The notes under the pieces are model-generated. The model worked only from the letters and a program-made list of their open reading frames with translations, ran no database searches and was not told the origin of the DNA. The position numbers and the translations under genes were made by a program. A DNA stretch of 64,000 bases from Ecdyonurus torrentis. Lineage: Eukaryota > Arthropoda > Insecta > Ephemeroptera > Heptageniidae. The DNA is taken from positions 3,087,097 through 3,151,096 of the forward strand of contig OX439133.1 of the NCBI GenBank assembly GCA_949318235.1. The letters run 5' to 3'. Positions 25,916-36,970 of this stretch are shown in pieces (position 1 is the first letter of the stretch; each line of letters begins with the position of its first letter).

Positions 25916-26894
25916 TGGTCATTTTATGTGAGAGAGCCCAGGGGCAACGGGGGCTCATAAGGCTGTAGTGACGTCACGTGAATTGTTTTGCCCATAATAT
26001 TAACATTGATTTTTCCGGAACGCGTGACGTCACAGCTGCTAGTGAGCCCTCCCTGGCCCAAAGGGGAAGCCCAGAAGTTAAATGTAATGTAAATAGCATT
26101 AAGTAAATTGGTAAATATTGGGATATATTTAGTCGTAACCAAGGTAGTTTACGATTAAACATATTCCTGAATATGTAAGGTTAGGTTCAGGATATAAATT
26201 ATAGGTAGGGAACAGAGATTTTCTGATATAAAATATAGACAAGGGACATGCACCTAGCGTCCCCGTGTTTTATATCACCTACACATAGGATAGCTAAGTG
26301 CGCCCACGCTAATTGGCAGCCGTAGGGTGTTATACATAATAAATATTAATTTGTCAGCATTGTATTACCCATGCTTTCATTTAATTATTATTGACCTTTC
26401 CTATAAATTAACGATAAGTTAGTTTTTGTTTGCATTTTCATAAGAAAACTAACGTAAGTCTAGGAGAAGATCAAAGATTAGATTAGGTTAGCTTCCTGTT
26501 TATTTACAACTTAGAAATAGCATACTTTGTAAGATGTTAGACACTAAAAGGTATATGGTACGATTCCTGGGAGAGCGTCAGGCCAGGAAGTAGGCCGTGG
26601 TTTTCTACAGCGACCAACGAGGGGACTCCCGAGGAGGAACCCGGCTATTTCAAGGACGCGGAGTCCGAGGTAACGCAGAGCCCGCATCCAGTCCACGAAC
26701 AAACACCAACTTTTTGTGATGACGACAGCATCGTCCCGCGAATTAACTCGTGGTCACCACAACAGGATGAGTGACGCGAGGTTCATCGCAGTGGTCGTAA
26801 TTTTACGACCGCCGCTGCCGGTGCGTACCATACTCCTTTTTTTTTTAATAAATTTGACATATTATCAAATCTAGATAACAATATAAAATCCTGT

Positions 26895-27303
26895 ATGAAA
26901 TACACTGAAGGTGACATTTTTAATTCACTAAATGATTCAAGTTTAGCGCATTCTGTAGGAGAAGATTACCTGATGAACTCAGGTTAAGCTAATGAATTCA
27001 AATATAGATTTGGAAATATTTTCTTCCTAAAAAAACCTAACAAAAAAGTAGGTGATGTAACTATACTTTCAATAGGAAATCAATATATTTTTTATCTAAT
27101 AACAATGAAAAACCTATATTAAGTATATTAAAATGTTTGAGATCACTAAAACACTACTGTACAGAACTAGGAGTAAATAAAATTTTAATTCCTCTTATTT
27201 GCTCAAGATGTGATAATCATCACTGGTCTAATATTGAAAACCTTATTAACGAGGTTTTTGGCAATTCTCACATTACAATTATTGTCCACACATTACCTAA
27301 AAT
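26895..27303 (+). pseudogene. Macro domain (OARD1-like) of the LINE, broken
   Basis: With one stop and one frameshift the translation follows the OARD1/C6orf130 type of macro domain, an ADP-ribose-binding or deacylating fold. It opens EGDIF then SLAHSVGEDYLM, continues with FKYRFGNI, VGDVTILSI and IFYLIT, shifts frame, then gives CTELGVNKILIPLI, a CSRCD segment where the family has a Gly-Cys-Gly-Leu-Asp loop, and WSNIENLINEVFG with a final ITIIVHTL strand. The loop Asp is kept but the glycines are lost. The assignment rests on the ordered family signature, not on a search. Confidence 0.65.
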
Positions 27304-28329
27304 GGTACGAACCAATGTTCCATTATATGACATCAACTTTCCTCCAATAAAAATACTATGTCTCGCAGGCTTGAACCTCGTGCGCCAGTGATGCAACACC
27401 GAAAACCACAAGAGCAAGCTCCACGGCAACGAGCTACACGTGATGAAATGCCACAATTACAAGCTAAGGAGAACAACAGCCACCGTTGACTACACAGAAA
27501 TCGAAGAAGTTGCCTAGCCCACAGGCGCATAAAGAGACTTTAACGCACGACGTTACAGCTATTGACTATCCAAAAGTTAATGTAGAAATAGAACATGATA
27601 ATATTAAAAATATTAATACAGTTAATACTCATACTTCAATTCCAAGTTCTGTGTCATCCACGCCCCTAGAATATAATTTTACTCAACCACAGAGTATATA
27701 TTGATGATTTATTTGATGTACGTATTGTTCAATAAGTTGTAGAAAAACATTATTAAACCCAACCACGACGATCAAGATGGAAAAGTATATGAAATTGATG
27801 CTAAAAACTATAATGGAGACTTATCATATAATTAAAAAATTTTCTCCTAGTGATAAAATTGTACCAGATATTATTTCTTCACCTCTAAAAATACTATCAA
27901 TTTATAATACTAGGTCAACAAAACAAAAAAGTGAGAGACATAAATCAAATTTTTAAACTTAAAAACCTCAAAAATATACAATGTTAATAAAAATAAAACA
28001 TCATTTAACTCAGCAGAAGTTGATTTAGATAGTGATATGCCTTTGTAAGGTTATTTTTGTTTAAACAACAAAACATTATTTTTAGAAAACTTTGTTAATG
28101 ATATATCAGAATTAAATATTTAATTTTATTTAACAAAACACCACCTTAAACTTTCTTGCTTTGAAAAATTAAAGTTAATTAAATTCAAATTCTCAAGTGT
28201 CTTCTCTAGAACAAATTTAGAATGCTGTGATTGCGCTATTTGAATACGTAATCTTGTATGTATAGAAAGAACTAACATAAAAAATATCTCGATGATGGTC
28301 TTATTGAAATATAAAATCAATTGATATTG

Positions 28330-28615
28330 AAATTTTTAATGTTAGTTGCACAATTCCTTGCATATATATACCGTCCACCTTATAATTTAAAAGAAAGTTT
28401 AGATATAGTATTTTTGACATATTTGAAAAAGTAGTAAATAAAGTAAATAGGGAAAAACGTTTCTCTATAATTTGTGGTGACTTCAATATTGACCTTTTGT
28501 CATCAGATGACATGAAAACTAAATACTTTAATGATGTGCTTAATTTAAGTAATATTGTCAATACATTAAATTCACCAACTATAATACGTGATTCCTCCGA
28601 AACACTTATTGATAA
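28330..28615 (+). pseudogene. LINE APE-type endonuclease fragment
   Basis: Frames joined across a shift give the non-LTR retrotransposon endonuclease signatures: a YRPP motif near 28366 and ICGDFNIDLLSS near 28471-28505, then a leucine-rich stretch ending before the expected Asp-His motif. The region downstream (28690-29230) reads as the usual spacer between endonuclease and reverse transcriptase. Confidence 0.7.
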
Positions 28616-29477
28616 TATATAAGTCAGTTATTTCTTTTCCTTTAAAATACCAGTGAAAAAAGTAATTGAATGTTTTTTTCTAACCATGATGCACAATTTT
28701 TAAATATTCAAAATTTATCAAATATAAAACATATTTATTAAATCAAGAATATCAACAGCGTGTTTTCTCAGATAAAAATATCGTATAATTGAAACATTTT
28801 CTAAAATGTGAAGAATGGATAGATGTTTATAACAAAAATGATCCTAATGTATGTTTTAAAATATTTCACACAAAAATCAAAAAAATTGTTTTAAAGAGGC
28901 TTTACCAATAAATATATTTAAGAAAAAGAATAATAAAAATAAAGATAATTTCATGTCAAGTGGATTGAAAATCTCACGCGCTAAAATACGTTTATTGAGA
29001 AAATTACTAAAACTGTAAACGTAAAGAAAAATTTGGACTCGAGATTATGTTAAAATTTATAAATTTATATTCAACAAACTAGTTAGAATAAAACATAAAA
29101 ATAGAAATACTTATATTATTTATAATTCTAATAATAAATCTGCAGCTATGTGGATATTGTTGATAAAAAGTATGGTATGACAACAATTAAAGAACCAAAT
29201 TCTGAAATTAAAATTAATGATGTAACAATTAAAGATCCAAAAACCATGGTAAATCCTTTAAGTGAACATTAAGAGGTATGAAAAAAAAAAGTTAACAAAA
29301 TACAAGACAAAATTTTCTTTTTGCTACACTTAATATTTTCTATCAAAACTAAAAGTACACAATTATATACATGATAAAGAATAAAAACAAAATATTATCT
29401 CCCTCACTTTATAACTGAATTTAAGATTAATTAAAAAACAAATTTGAAAGAAAAGGCTAGGAGAAAACAGCGCTGGT

Positions 29478-29790
29478 CTTACCATAGCAAAGAGAGTCCC
29501 ATAGTTCAGTGACAAATCTTGCTAGCACAGATATAAAAAACTAACACATTGGAAATAATTTGTCAATAAAGTACAAGAAAGATGAAGTGTCTTCATCAGT
29601 CCTTACAGACTTGGAGAGAAACTGTGAATGATCTCTCCGAGTCCGTATGGACTGATAAAGACATAACACACTGCATCTCTCTTGTAGTTTATTGACGAAA
29701 TATTTCTAATGTGTTAGTTTTTAGATCTGTGCTAGCAATATTTGTCACTGAACTATGGACTCTCTTCACTATGGTAAGACCAGTTCATGC
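29478..29790. repeat. Foldback in block P
   Basis: Two arms of about 110 bp (ending near taccatagcaaagagagtcc and gactctcttcactatggtaa) are near-perfect inverted repeats around a smaller palindrome with ggactcgg/tccgtatggac. The same structure occurs at 41093-41385 and 63238-63530. Confidence 0.85.
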
Positions 29791-30124
29791 TTTTTCTTTA
29801 TCTATCAAATTTATCCCTAACGGAGACGGTTTAATTTCCTTACTCTCTTAAACTAAATATTAAAATAAGACTCACTGTCGAGCGTACAACACTCGATCAA
29901 GTCCATCTTATTTTACGTATAAGAGTCTGTATATTAGAGTCCAATATATAGACTCCATATTGGATACATGGATACAATAAGTCTATAAAAGAATTTACTA
30001 TTTTTTTTATAACATTTTAATGTATTTAATTACAATCAATTGTAGCTCTTATGTAAGAGTCGATGTAGTTTTTTTTTTTTTACATCAAGTTCACATGTCT
30101 ATAAGGTTTTTATTAGCTTTGATA

Positions 30125-30740
30125 AACATGTGAAAATCGACCTAATTAACAGGTGGACTCTACTATAGCTATATATTTGAGAGTCCATAGATAACTGAGA
30201 CAAGTCCACATACAAGTGAACCAGACTTATCAATAAAGTTCAAATTAACATCGTTTAAACATGATAAAAACGACGTTAATAACAAATGGATTCTACTACA
30301 GCTATATCTTTGAGAGTCCACAATTATATCCAAGACAAGTCCACGTACAAGTGAACCTAACTGGTCAATAAAGTTTATATTAACATGGGTAAACATGGTA
30401 AAAACGACGTTAATAACAAATGGACTCTACTACAGCTATATCTTTGAGAGTCCATAGTTATATCCAAGACAAGTCCACGTACAAGTGAACCTAACTGGTC
30501 AATAAAGTTCATATTAACATGGGTAAACATGATAAAAACGACGTTAATCACCAGTGGACTCTACAATACAGCAAATCTTTAGGAGTCCATAGTTATATCC
30601 AAGACAAGTCCACGTACAAGTGAACCTAACTGGTCAATAAAGTTCATATTAACATGGGTAAACATGGTAAAAATGACGTTAATCACCAGTGGACTCTACT
30701 ATACAGACAAATTTTTAAGAGTCCATAGTTATATCCGAGA
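30125..30740. repeat. Tandem array, about 123-bp units
   Basis: Five to six units each contain tggactctactacagctata, agagtccatagttatatcc and aagtgaacctaactggtcaa. The second copy of block P has about four units (41715-42190), a copy-number difference between blocks. Confidence 0.85.
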
Positions 30741-30788
30741 CAGATCCATGCAGACGGCACCGCTGAACTCTGCCTCGGGGGCGTACCG

Positions 30789-30950
30789 TCACTTCTCTAT
30801 CCAGTCCAGATGAAACTTGCGCCTGGAGCGGACTGAGGTGCAGGAGAAGTCCAGTAGACTGATGGACTCGTCCAGTGCCATGTACAACGTGCTCGGGTCG
30901 AATGCGATACTGTAGACTGGACTGCTGTGTTTACTGCGAGCGAAATACAA
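30789..30950 (-). CDS. WD40-like terminal coding exon, copy 1
   Basis: On the minus strand a TTGCAG acceptor opens 53 codons and a TGA. The product contains SPVYSIAFDPSTLYMALDES and SLLDF, which reads like the last blade of a WD40 propeller; F-box/WD proteins of the FBXW4 kind are the closest I can think of, unconfirmed. Upstream exons of a propeller are not in the window. The nearest upstream exon, 31560-31735, ends in phase 1 whereas this frame starts in phase 0, so direct splicing would give an early stop. One silent difference separates it from the copy at 42247-42408. It may be a captured host exon or the end of a gene amplified with the array. Confidence 0.45.
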   Translation of the reverse strand: MYFARSKHSSPVYSIAFDPSTLYMALDESISLLDFSCTSVRSRRKFHLDWIEK

Positions 30951-31089
30951 CTGCAACAAAATAGTGAGGGGTGAGTAAATATGTGTGTGAGTAAGTCAGC
31001 CTCGAGACCCAACTAAAATCTCACCAAGACAGAAGTCGTGGTAAACCTGAGCCCGCGGACGTGAAACCACCCCGAACACATTTCCCTTT

Positions 31090-31540
31090 GACAGGAGGTG
31101 TTCCCCAACCCTTGCCACCCTCCTGGGACCCTCGCAAGGGGTGCTCGTCCCTATCACTCTGACCTGCCTGTGCTCTACACTGGTGTTCCAGTAGTGAACC
31201 GCTACCAAAACACTAATAAAAATACTAGCAGGGCACACCTGACATCTCCCTTTGACAGGAGATGGTATCCCAACCCTTGCCACCCTCCTGGGACCCTCGC
31301 AAGGGGTGCTCGTCCCTATCACTCTGACCTGCCTGTGCTCTACACTGGTGTTCCAGTAGTGAACCGCTACTAAAACACTAATAAAAATACTAGCCGGGCA
31401 CACCTGACATCTCCCTTTGACAGGAGATGGTATCCCAACCCTTGCCACCCTCCTGGGACCCTCGCAAGGGGTGCACGTCCCTATGACTCTGAACGGCATA
31501 TGCTCTACACTTGTGTTCCAGTAGTGAAACACTAACTAAC
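31090..31540. repeat. 165-bp minisatellite (unit 1)
   Basis: About two and a half units of 165 bp, each with ccctttgacaggag, ctcctgggaccctcgcaagg, ggtgttccagtagtgaaccg and aaaatactag. The unit length is a multiple of three and both strands stay open, so long ORFs appear on both strands. I regard them as non-coding. The unit carries the 11-bp iteron motif. Confidence 0.85.
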
Positions 31541-31559
31541 TTTACATGCATACACTTAC

Positions 31560-31735
31560 CAGCCTTGAACATGAATGAACGCTCGTCGTTGACAGACTTC
31601 CCGACACGATTGACGCGCTGTAGTGTTTTGTCCATATCAGACGATGAGTTTAAAGTGGTTTCAGCTGCCGAAGTCTCATTCGGCGCACTGGGCCCTCTCT
31701 TGGCTTTCTTGGCTGCTGGCTTCCGCTTGGCGGGG
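31560..31735 (-). CDS. Lysine-rich exon X, copy 1
   Basis: The acceptor cttaacag and donor GTAAGT bound 176 bp with one open minus-strand frame. The product starts PAKRKPAAKKAKRGPSAP, a basic histone-tail-like or nuclear-localisation stretch, and ends NRVGKSVNDERSFMFKA. It begins in phase 2 and ends in phase 1. Neither partner exon is clear: the preceding phase-2 exon was not found and the next coding exon (30789-30950) is out of phase. Identical in layout to 45136-45311. Confidence 0.5.
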
Positions 31736-32444
31736 CTGTTAAGAAAAAAAAAATTACAAAACCGACAAAAAAACTGAAGATATTATAATCACGTTCATTA
31801 TTATAAAATTACTGTACAATTTGAGATTGATCAGTAATACAGAAACTAAAACCATTAAAAATTGACGTCTAGAAAACAAAAGCACGCTCGGATTCATAAC
31901 TTTGAATATTTCCGTTGCTAATTATGTATAATCCACTCAAACACAGTTTACTCAAACAGAATGACTTGCAAATTTTAGTAACTTGTAATTTCGTAATTTT
32001 TATTTATTTGTACTCCAATTTTTATACGTTACATTAGAAGCACAATTTACTTTAATAAATGTACTTTACCCCATAATTATAATTGATGCAGAGATCACTA
32101 CAAACGAATTATTACTAACTAAACAAACGTAAATTTCTTAAAATTTTAAACGATAGTGTTGAAATTTGCATTTTCAACACGTTTTTTAAACGGCATGAGT
32201 CGCGAGCATTATAAACAAGTTAAAAAGTATAAATACTTAACTTTCCGAACTGAATTATATGTTCAATTAGTACTTCGAAAATTGATAAATGATAATATAA
32301 CCTACCTCATCTTCAACGGAACGTTAGTTAATAGGATTTCACAAAGAAAAATTCAGGAATTCACAATAAGCAGCAACGGATCCAATATGGCTGACTTCAC
32401 AAACATTCTTGTCGCCCCTAGCGGACAAAACTTGATCCACTTGT

Positions 32445-32483
32445 CACTAGTGTTTCGTTAGTGTTATGATAGTGAAACACTGG
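32445..32483. promoter_or_regulatory. 11-bp iteron cluster, intergenic
   Basis: Three TAGTG cores at 11-bp spacing (TAGTGTTTCGT, TAGTGTTATGA, then TAGTGAAACACT) downstream of Rep copy 1. Present identically in unit 2 near 46022-46060. Confidence 0.6.
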
Positions 32484-32808
32484 GCAATAGTCAATGTTAA
32501 TTTACAAAATTATCTAATATATAAAAAAACTATATATAAAACATTATCTATACACATCACAATTAAATCGTATAATTTATGTCAATTTTACATTTAAAAT
32601 TAATAGAACACTTTAAAAATACTAAAAAAAATTAAAAACTGAGTCTTCTGCGCCCGGTCGGTGAAACGCGCGCTTGATCATCAGTTCTCTCGCCAGCAGC
32701 TACTCCTGCAAAATAATTCATATGATTATGTAGTGTATTGCTAACTCGTCAACCACGTTTTATAAATAATCTCCAAATTTTAAATTTTAATATGATTAAT
32801 TAGTCAGA

Positions 32809-33110
32809 CGTTAGTGATACACTAGCGGTACGTATTGATATAGCCAGAATACTTACTTTCGTTGCGGACTGAAACGGCGTAGAAATCAGTAATTCTCTTC
32901 GAGAGCCTCTGATTACCATTTTGTACTGCAGTCCTGCACAACCTAGCATTGCCGTTAGTTTGCGTGCCTGTCAAAAATTAGAAACGGCATAAGTACTTCA
33001 CTGGTGTTTCAGTAGTGATACGCTAGCGTTTAAGTAAAGTCTTAACCATATTTGGGCGCCAAAGTTTGAAATTTCATTCGTTGGCGTTCCACTAGCGTGT
33101 GACTACTGAA
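32809..33110. promoter_or_regulatory. Iteron clusters in Rep introns 4 and 5, copy 1
   Basis: Three sites: 32809-32829 (ttagtgatacactagcgg), 33001-33029 (GTG/GTG/GCG cores 11 bp apart in ggtgtttcagtagtgatacg and following) and 33083-33110 (ccactagcgtgtgactactg). All lie in introns of Rep copy 1. Confidence 0.6.
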
Positions 33111-34492
33111 GAAACCCTAAAATTTCAAATTACTCACCAGATCGTTGGGTATTTTTATTGCCGTTTTCTGTGTTTCTTTGCGAGGCATTAGGTCTGCTAC
33201 TGGCTTGCACCGTATTAGAGGACGAAGGGGTACTACGGTTTTCCGCAATGACACGGCTCCTTTGCGTCCTCTGTCTGTTTTGCGTTGTGGCTCGATTTTC
33301 CGCGGCAATATCTAAGAATCATATAAATATAAATTTCTATCCGTTAGGAGATAATGAAGGTTGACTGTACATAATGATCTCACTATGTACCTCTTACCGA
33401 ACGCGCCTCCCTTATACTTCTCGTTCTGGTTGGCACGTTCGTATCGACAACCGTTTCGGAGATGTCAAATTGAGAACAAAAGGAAGTATTCACGCCACGA
33501 AACTCGATGTTCGTCTCCTTCGCCCTTGGTACTATTATCATATTCCTGCAGTGACGTAACTCCATTGTTACTTGTACGTTCACCATGTGGAATTTCAAAT
33601 GCTCTGGAATAGCCTTGGACGATGTCAGTATAACAGGCACGCTATAGTTGTTGCATACGAGCCCGTTATCGAACGTGACCTGAAATTTGGTTTCAATACA
33701 CAAATGATTAATGTTCCGTTAATGATAGCCTAATGTTAGATATAAAATTCATAAAATATTTGTGATTTACGAAATACTCACGATACTGTCCGTTTCGTAC
33801 TTCAGGATAGGAAGTATGGTATTACCCTCGAAGCGTTTGTTTTCAAGATCTTCAATTACTATTACTTTGTGGAAAGCGGGATTGAAGTGTACCATCGGAG
33901 ACTTAACGTTAGGGACACGATAAGCGTACTCGACAGCTCCTGACTTCTCAAGCACGTATTCAATGAGAGTAGTCTTACCACTCTCTTCCGGCCCTATGAT
34001 GACTAGCGGCTTAGGAAACCGTTTCACTCCCACACTTCCTTGTTTAACGTCTTCGTGATATGCATTGAACTTCTCAAAAAGTAAGTTAATATAGCATATG
34101 CTGGATATACACCAACTGATATTGAAAGAAAGTTCAATGCGCTTGTATTCGGTCCATTCCTTAACTTTCATCTGCTGTCTCAATTTGGTCGCATATTTCT
34201 GCGCCGCCGTGAATTCATGCAGATTTGCAACAAACTCCTTGACTTGCAGTTCGTCCTTGTTAAACAAGCGATGAAATTTTTGATAGTTAGGATGAAACGA
34301 AGATGGAGACACATTGAAAAATGGGAAGAAATCTTCCTTTGTGATGTAAGCCAGCGTTTTTGGTCTGCTTCTGATACTTCGAAGGTGAATTTGCCTCTCC
34401 TGTCCGAAATGGACTTGAATGTTCTGCAAAAAAAAAAAATGAAAACAACCTTTGAAATACAGTATTTATATAAAAGTAACGATAGGCTCATA

Positions 34493-34524
34493 TTTCACTA
34501 GTGAATCACTAATGAAACACTAAC
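34493..34524. promoter_or_regulatory. Iteron cluster in Rep intron 1, copy 1
   Basis: Three consecutive 11-bp units, ACTAGTGAATC, ACTAATGAAAC and ACTAAC. The same array is at 48069-48099 in unit 2. Confidence 0.65.
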
Positions 34525-34941
34525 ACATGATATTCATAATACTAAAATAGCACAAACCTGCAGTAAGACTGTGGAAGAAACATCGCTCTTGTAATGGACG
34601 TAGGCGTGTATGTGACTAACAAACTGTAACGACGTCTTGTGACGTTCTAGAGCAACACAAAATTCGTCCATTACCACGTTCTCTACTTCGCAAAAACCCC
34701 TGAATGTTTCCTTCATCTGAGTCTCGTTGGCAAATTCATTCAATTCGTTACGTTCAAAACTGACAGTTATGAGATAGCTCGGGTGGTACTGTTCTCTCAA
34801 AATACTCTCCGAAGCACCTCCCATTTCTTCTCTTGGCCGTCCTGCTCCTCGACGGTTCTGGTTGTTATTCCGTGCATTAGGAGGGCCATTGGGCGGTGCT
34901 TGTGGTTGCGGTGCTTGAGGATCTGCTAGGAGATTGAAGTG

Positions 34942-35935
34942 ATAGTAGGCAAGTTTAAATGTTATTTTATTTCTTTGACCAAATCCACTAGCTTTAGAGT
35001 AGTGTTTCAGTAGGCAAGTTAAAATGTTATTTTATTTCTTTGACCAAATCCACTAGATTTAGAGTAGTGTTTCAGTAGGCAAGATGAAATGTTATTTTAT
35101 TTCTTTGACCAAATCCACTAGCTTTAGAGTAGTGTTTCAGTAGGCAAGTTTAAATGTTATTTTATTTCTTTGACCAAGTCCACTAGCTTTAGAGTAGTGT
35201 TTCAGTAGGCAAGTTTAAATGTTATTTTATTTCTTTGACCAAATCCACTAGATTTAGAGTAGTGTTTCAGTAGGCAAGATGAAATGTTATTTTATTTCTT
35301 TGACCAAATCCACTAGATTTAGAGTAGTGTTTCAGTAGGCAAGATGAAATGTTATTTTATTTCTTTGACCAAGTCCACTAGATTTAGAGTAGTGTTTCAG
35401 TAGGCAAGTTTAAATGTTACTTTATTTCTTTGACCAAATCCACTAGATTAAGAGTAGTGTTTCAGTAGGGAAGTTTAAATGTTATTTTATTTCTTTGACC
35501 AAATCCACTAGATTTAGAGTAGTGTTTCAGTAGGCAAGTTTAAATGTTATTTTATTTCTTTGACCAAATCCACTAGCTTTAGAGTAGTGTTTCAGTAGGC
35601 AAGTTTAAATGTTATTTTATTTCTTTGACCAAATCCACTAGATTTAAAGTAGTGTTTCAGTAGGCAAGATGAAATTTTATTTTATTTCTTTGACCAAGTC
35701 CACTAGCTTTAGAGTAGTGTTTCAGTAGGCAAGTTTAAATGTTATTTTATTTCTTTGACCAAAACCACTAGCTTTAGAGTAGTGTTTCAGTAGGCAAGTT
35801 TAAATGTTATTTTATTTCTTTGACCAAATCCACTAGATTTAGAGTAGTGTTTTAGTAGGCAGGTTTAAATGTTATTTTATTTCTTTGACCAAATCCACTA
35901 GATTTAAAGTAGTGTTTCAGTAGGCAGGTTGAAAT
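34942..35935 (-). repeat. 62-bp minisatellite at the unit 1 deletion joint
   Basis: About 16 units of 62 bp, each with aaatgttattttatttcttt, gaccaaatccactag and agtagtgtttcagtaggcaa. The last two carry the 11-bp iteron phase. The array begins exactly where Rep exon 1 is cut. Unit 2 has only about five such units, at 56215-56530, next to its big gene, so the array bridges the internal deletion. Confidence 0.9.
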
Positions 35936-36170
35936 GTTTTTCACAAGTGCGCTCTGAAGATAAGTAAATTGATATTGGATTGAGAACGCCTAATATGAAA
36001 CGTTATATTATTATTTTATTATTAATTATTAAACCGAGCCTTGTAGATTTATCCAGTCCAAACTTGTCCCGTCTAATAGTACATGACTAAACGTTATTTT
36101 ATTAAATTTGTTATTAAATTTTAACAAATTTTGAAATAAATATTTAATTGGTTTAAATATATGTACTTAC

Positions 36171-36381
36171 CAAAATGGAAAGCAATCTTATCGGCTCTCG
36201 TAGTGCTTAGATAATTGAAGAGTTTTGGTTTAGCAGACGTACTGATCAAAGTTTCTGCTTCTGGAAATGCTTCTTTGCTAGCAGACTGTGGGCACTCGTG
36301 ATGGATGTTTTCAAGTTTTACCAACTCTGACTTGATTGTTGTCGTCGCATTATCTTCAAGCAATTCCATTGCAGACTCAAC
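36171..36381 (-). CDS. Large nuclear-type gene, exon c, copy 1
   Basis: Bounded by an ATAG acceptor and a GTAAGT donor: 70 codons, phase 0 in, phase 1 out. It encodes TIKSELVKLENIHHECPQ, with two SUMO-consensus (hydrophobic-Lys-x-Glu) sites, and ends ADKIAFHFG. In unit 2 the homologous exon joins in phase to 55741. Here the downstream exons are deleted, so this is an orphan 5' part. Confidence 0.6.
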
Positions 36382-36835
36382 CTATAATTAAATTATACTC
36401 TATAGTCTTAAATGATTACAATTAAAATATAATTAAACGCACGTAAAATACTTATAATAACAAGTGCAAGTTAATTTTACATATATTTTAAATCTATGTC
36501 AAACATTTTTTACACCTGATTGAGGAAATTTTTCAAAAAAAAAAAAAAAAAAAAAAAAACAATTTCATTTTATATGTTACTCGACTTTTTATAGTAACTT
36601 TATTTAATTTAAAAGAAATCCTATCTAAAATGCTCTTATAAGTCCATAGGTGTGTAGGGTGTTAAATTAGAAACAATTTTCAAAAAATTCAGCGTTCTGT
36701 GCGTGAGTCCCAGTGTTTTTGCAGGGGGGGGGGGGGGGGATATAAAATATCTTAATACAGTATACATCAATAAACAGTACTATCAACAATGCACTAGTGC
36801 ACACATCTTATATAATTAAGACTTCAAATGTATAC

Positions 36836-36970
36836 CTTGAATTGTGTAGGATTTGCTGTCACAAACTCCTCTCCATCCTCAAACTGTGAGCACTCAGATT
36901 GTATTTCTTCCGGTTCTATCTTTATGATAGACGTCAAATAATTTTCTGAAGAATCCATAGTCTGCTCCAT
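36836..36970 (-). CDS. Large nuclear-type gene, exon b, copy 1
   Basis: Exactly 45 codons from an ATG right at a TTCAG acceptor to a GTATAC donor, phase 0 at both ends. The product MEQTMDSSENYLTS continues IIKIEPEEIQSECSQFEDGE, an acidic stretch with a SUMO-consensus IKIE. It is a paralogue of exon a in the shared ECSQ-x-E-x-G-x-EF and PTQ-x-K ends. This ATG could be the start codon. Confidence 0.6.

Larger units (their letters stand above)
26570..29278 (+). mobile_element. Decayed non-LTR retrotransposon (no RT remaining)
   Basis: A GC-rich leader (about 26570-26830) is followed by a broken reading frame with a macro domain (26895-27303), a low-complexity linker, an APE-type endonuclease (about 28330-28615) and a post-endonuclease region. 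It stops abruptly at about 29278, where the tandem unit begins, before any reverse transcriptase motif. Multiple stops and frameshifts show it is dead. Confidence 0.7.
29281..30990. repeat. Unit block P, first copy
   Basis: This 1.7-kb block recurs at 40885-42447 and from about 63030 to the window end. It marks the joints of the large tandem array. It holds a foldback, a tandem array of about 123-bp units and a WD40-like terminal exon. Its left edge abuts the LINE fragment. Confidence 0.85.
32632..34941 (-). pseudogene. Rep-like gene (HUH + SF3), copy 1, 5' truncated
   Basis: Exons, all minus strand: 34558-34941 (truncated exon 1), 33782-34423, 33398-33679, 33138-33311, 32857-32967 and 32705 downward. 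Splice sites and phases match the intact copy in unit 2 and all six exons are open. Exon 2 encodes the same protein as copy 2, and both nucleotide differences I found in it are silent. Exon 1 keeps HUH motifs I and II but is cut at 34941, where a 62-bp minisatellite replaces its acidic N-terminal part, so no normal start remains. An internal ATG at 34824 could start a shortened protein. Called a pseudogene for the missing 5' end, with a catalytic region that still looks sound. Confidence 0.8.

Noticed and set aside
29478..29790. Foldback in block P as a terminator or structured RNA gene
   Set aside because: The structure fits an old MITE-like palindrome; nothing indicates transcription or an RNA family.
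32156..32461. 101-codon plus-strand ORF downstream of Rep copy 1
   Set aside because: In unit 2 the homologous frame (45733-45945) is cut by a frameshift with no other sign of coding, and it ends inside an iteron cluster.
34942..35935. Regular 62-bp repeats suggesting a CRISPR array
   Set aside because: The whole unit is repeated without unique spacers, the genome is eukaryotic and no cas genes are present.
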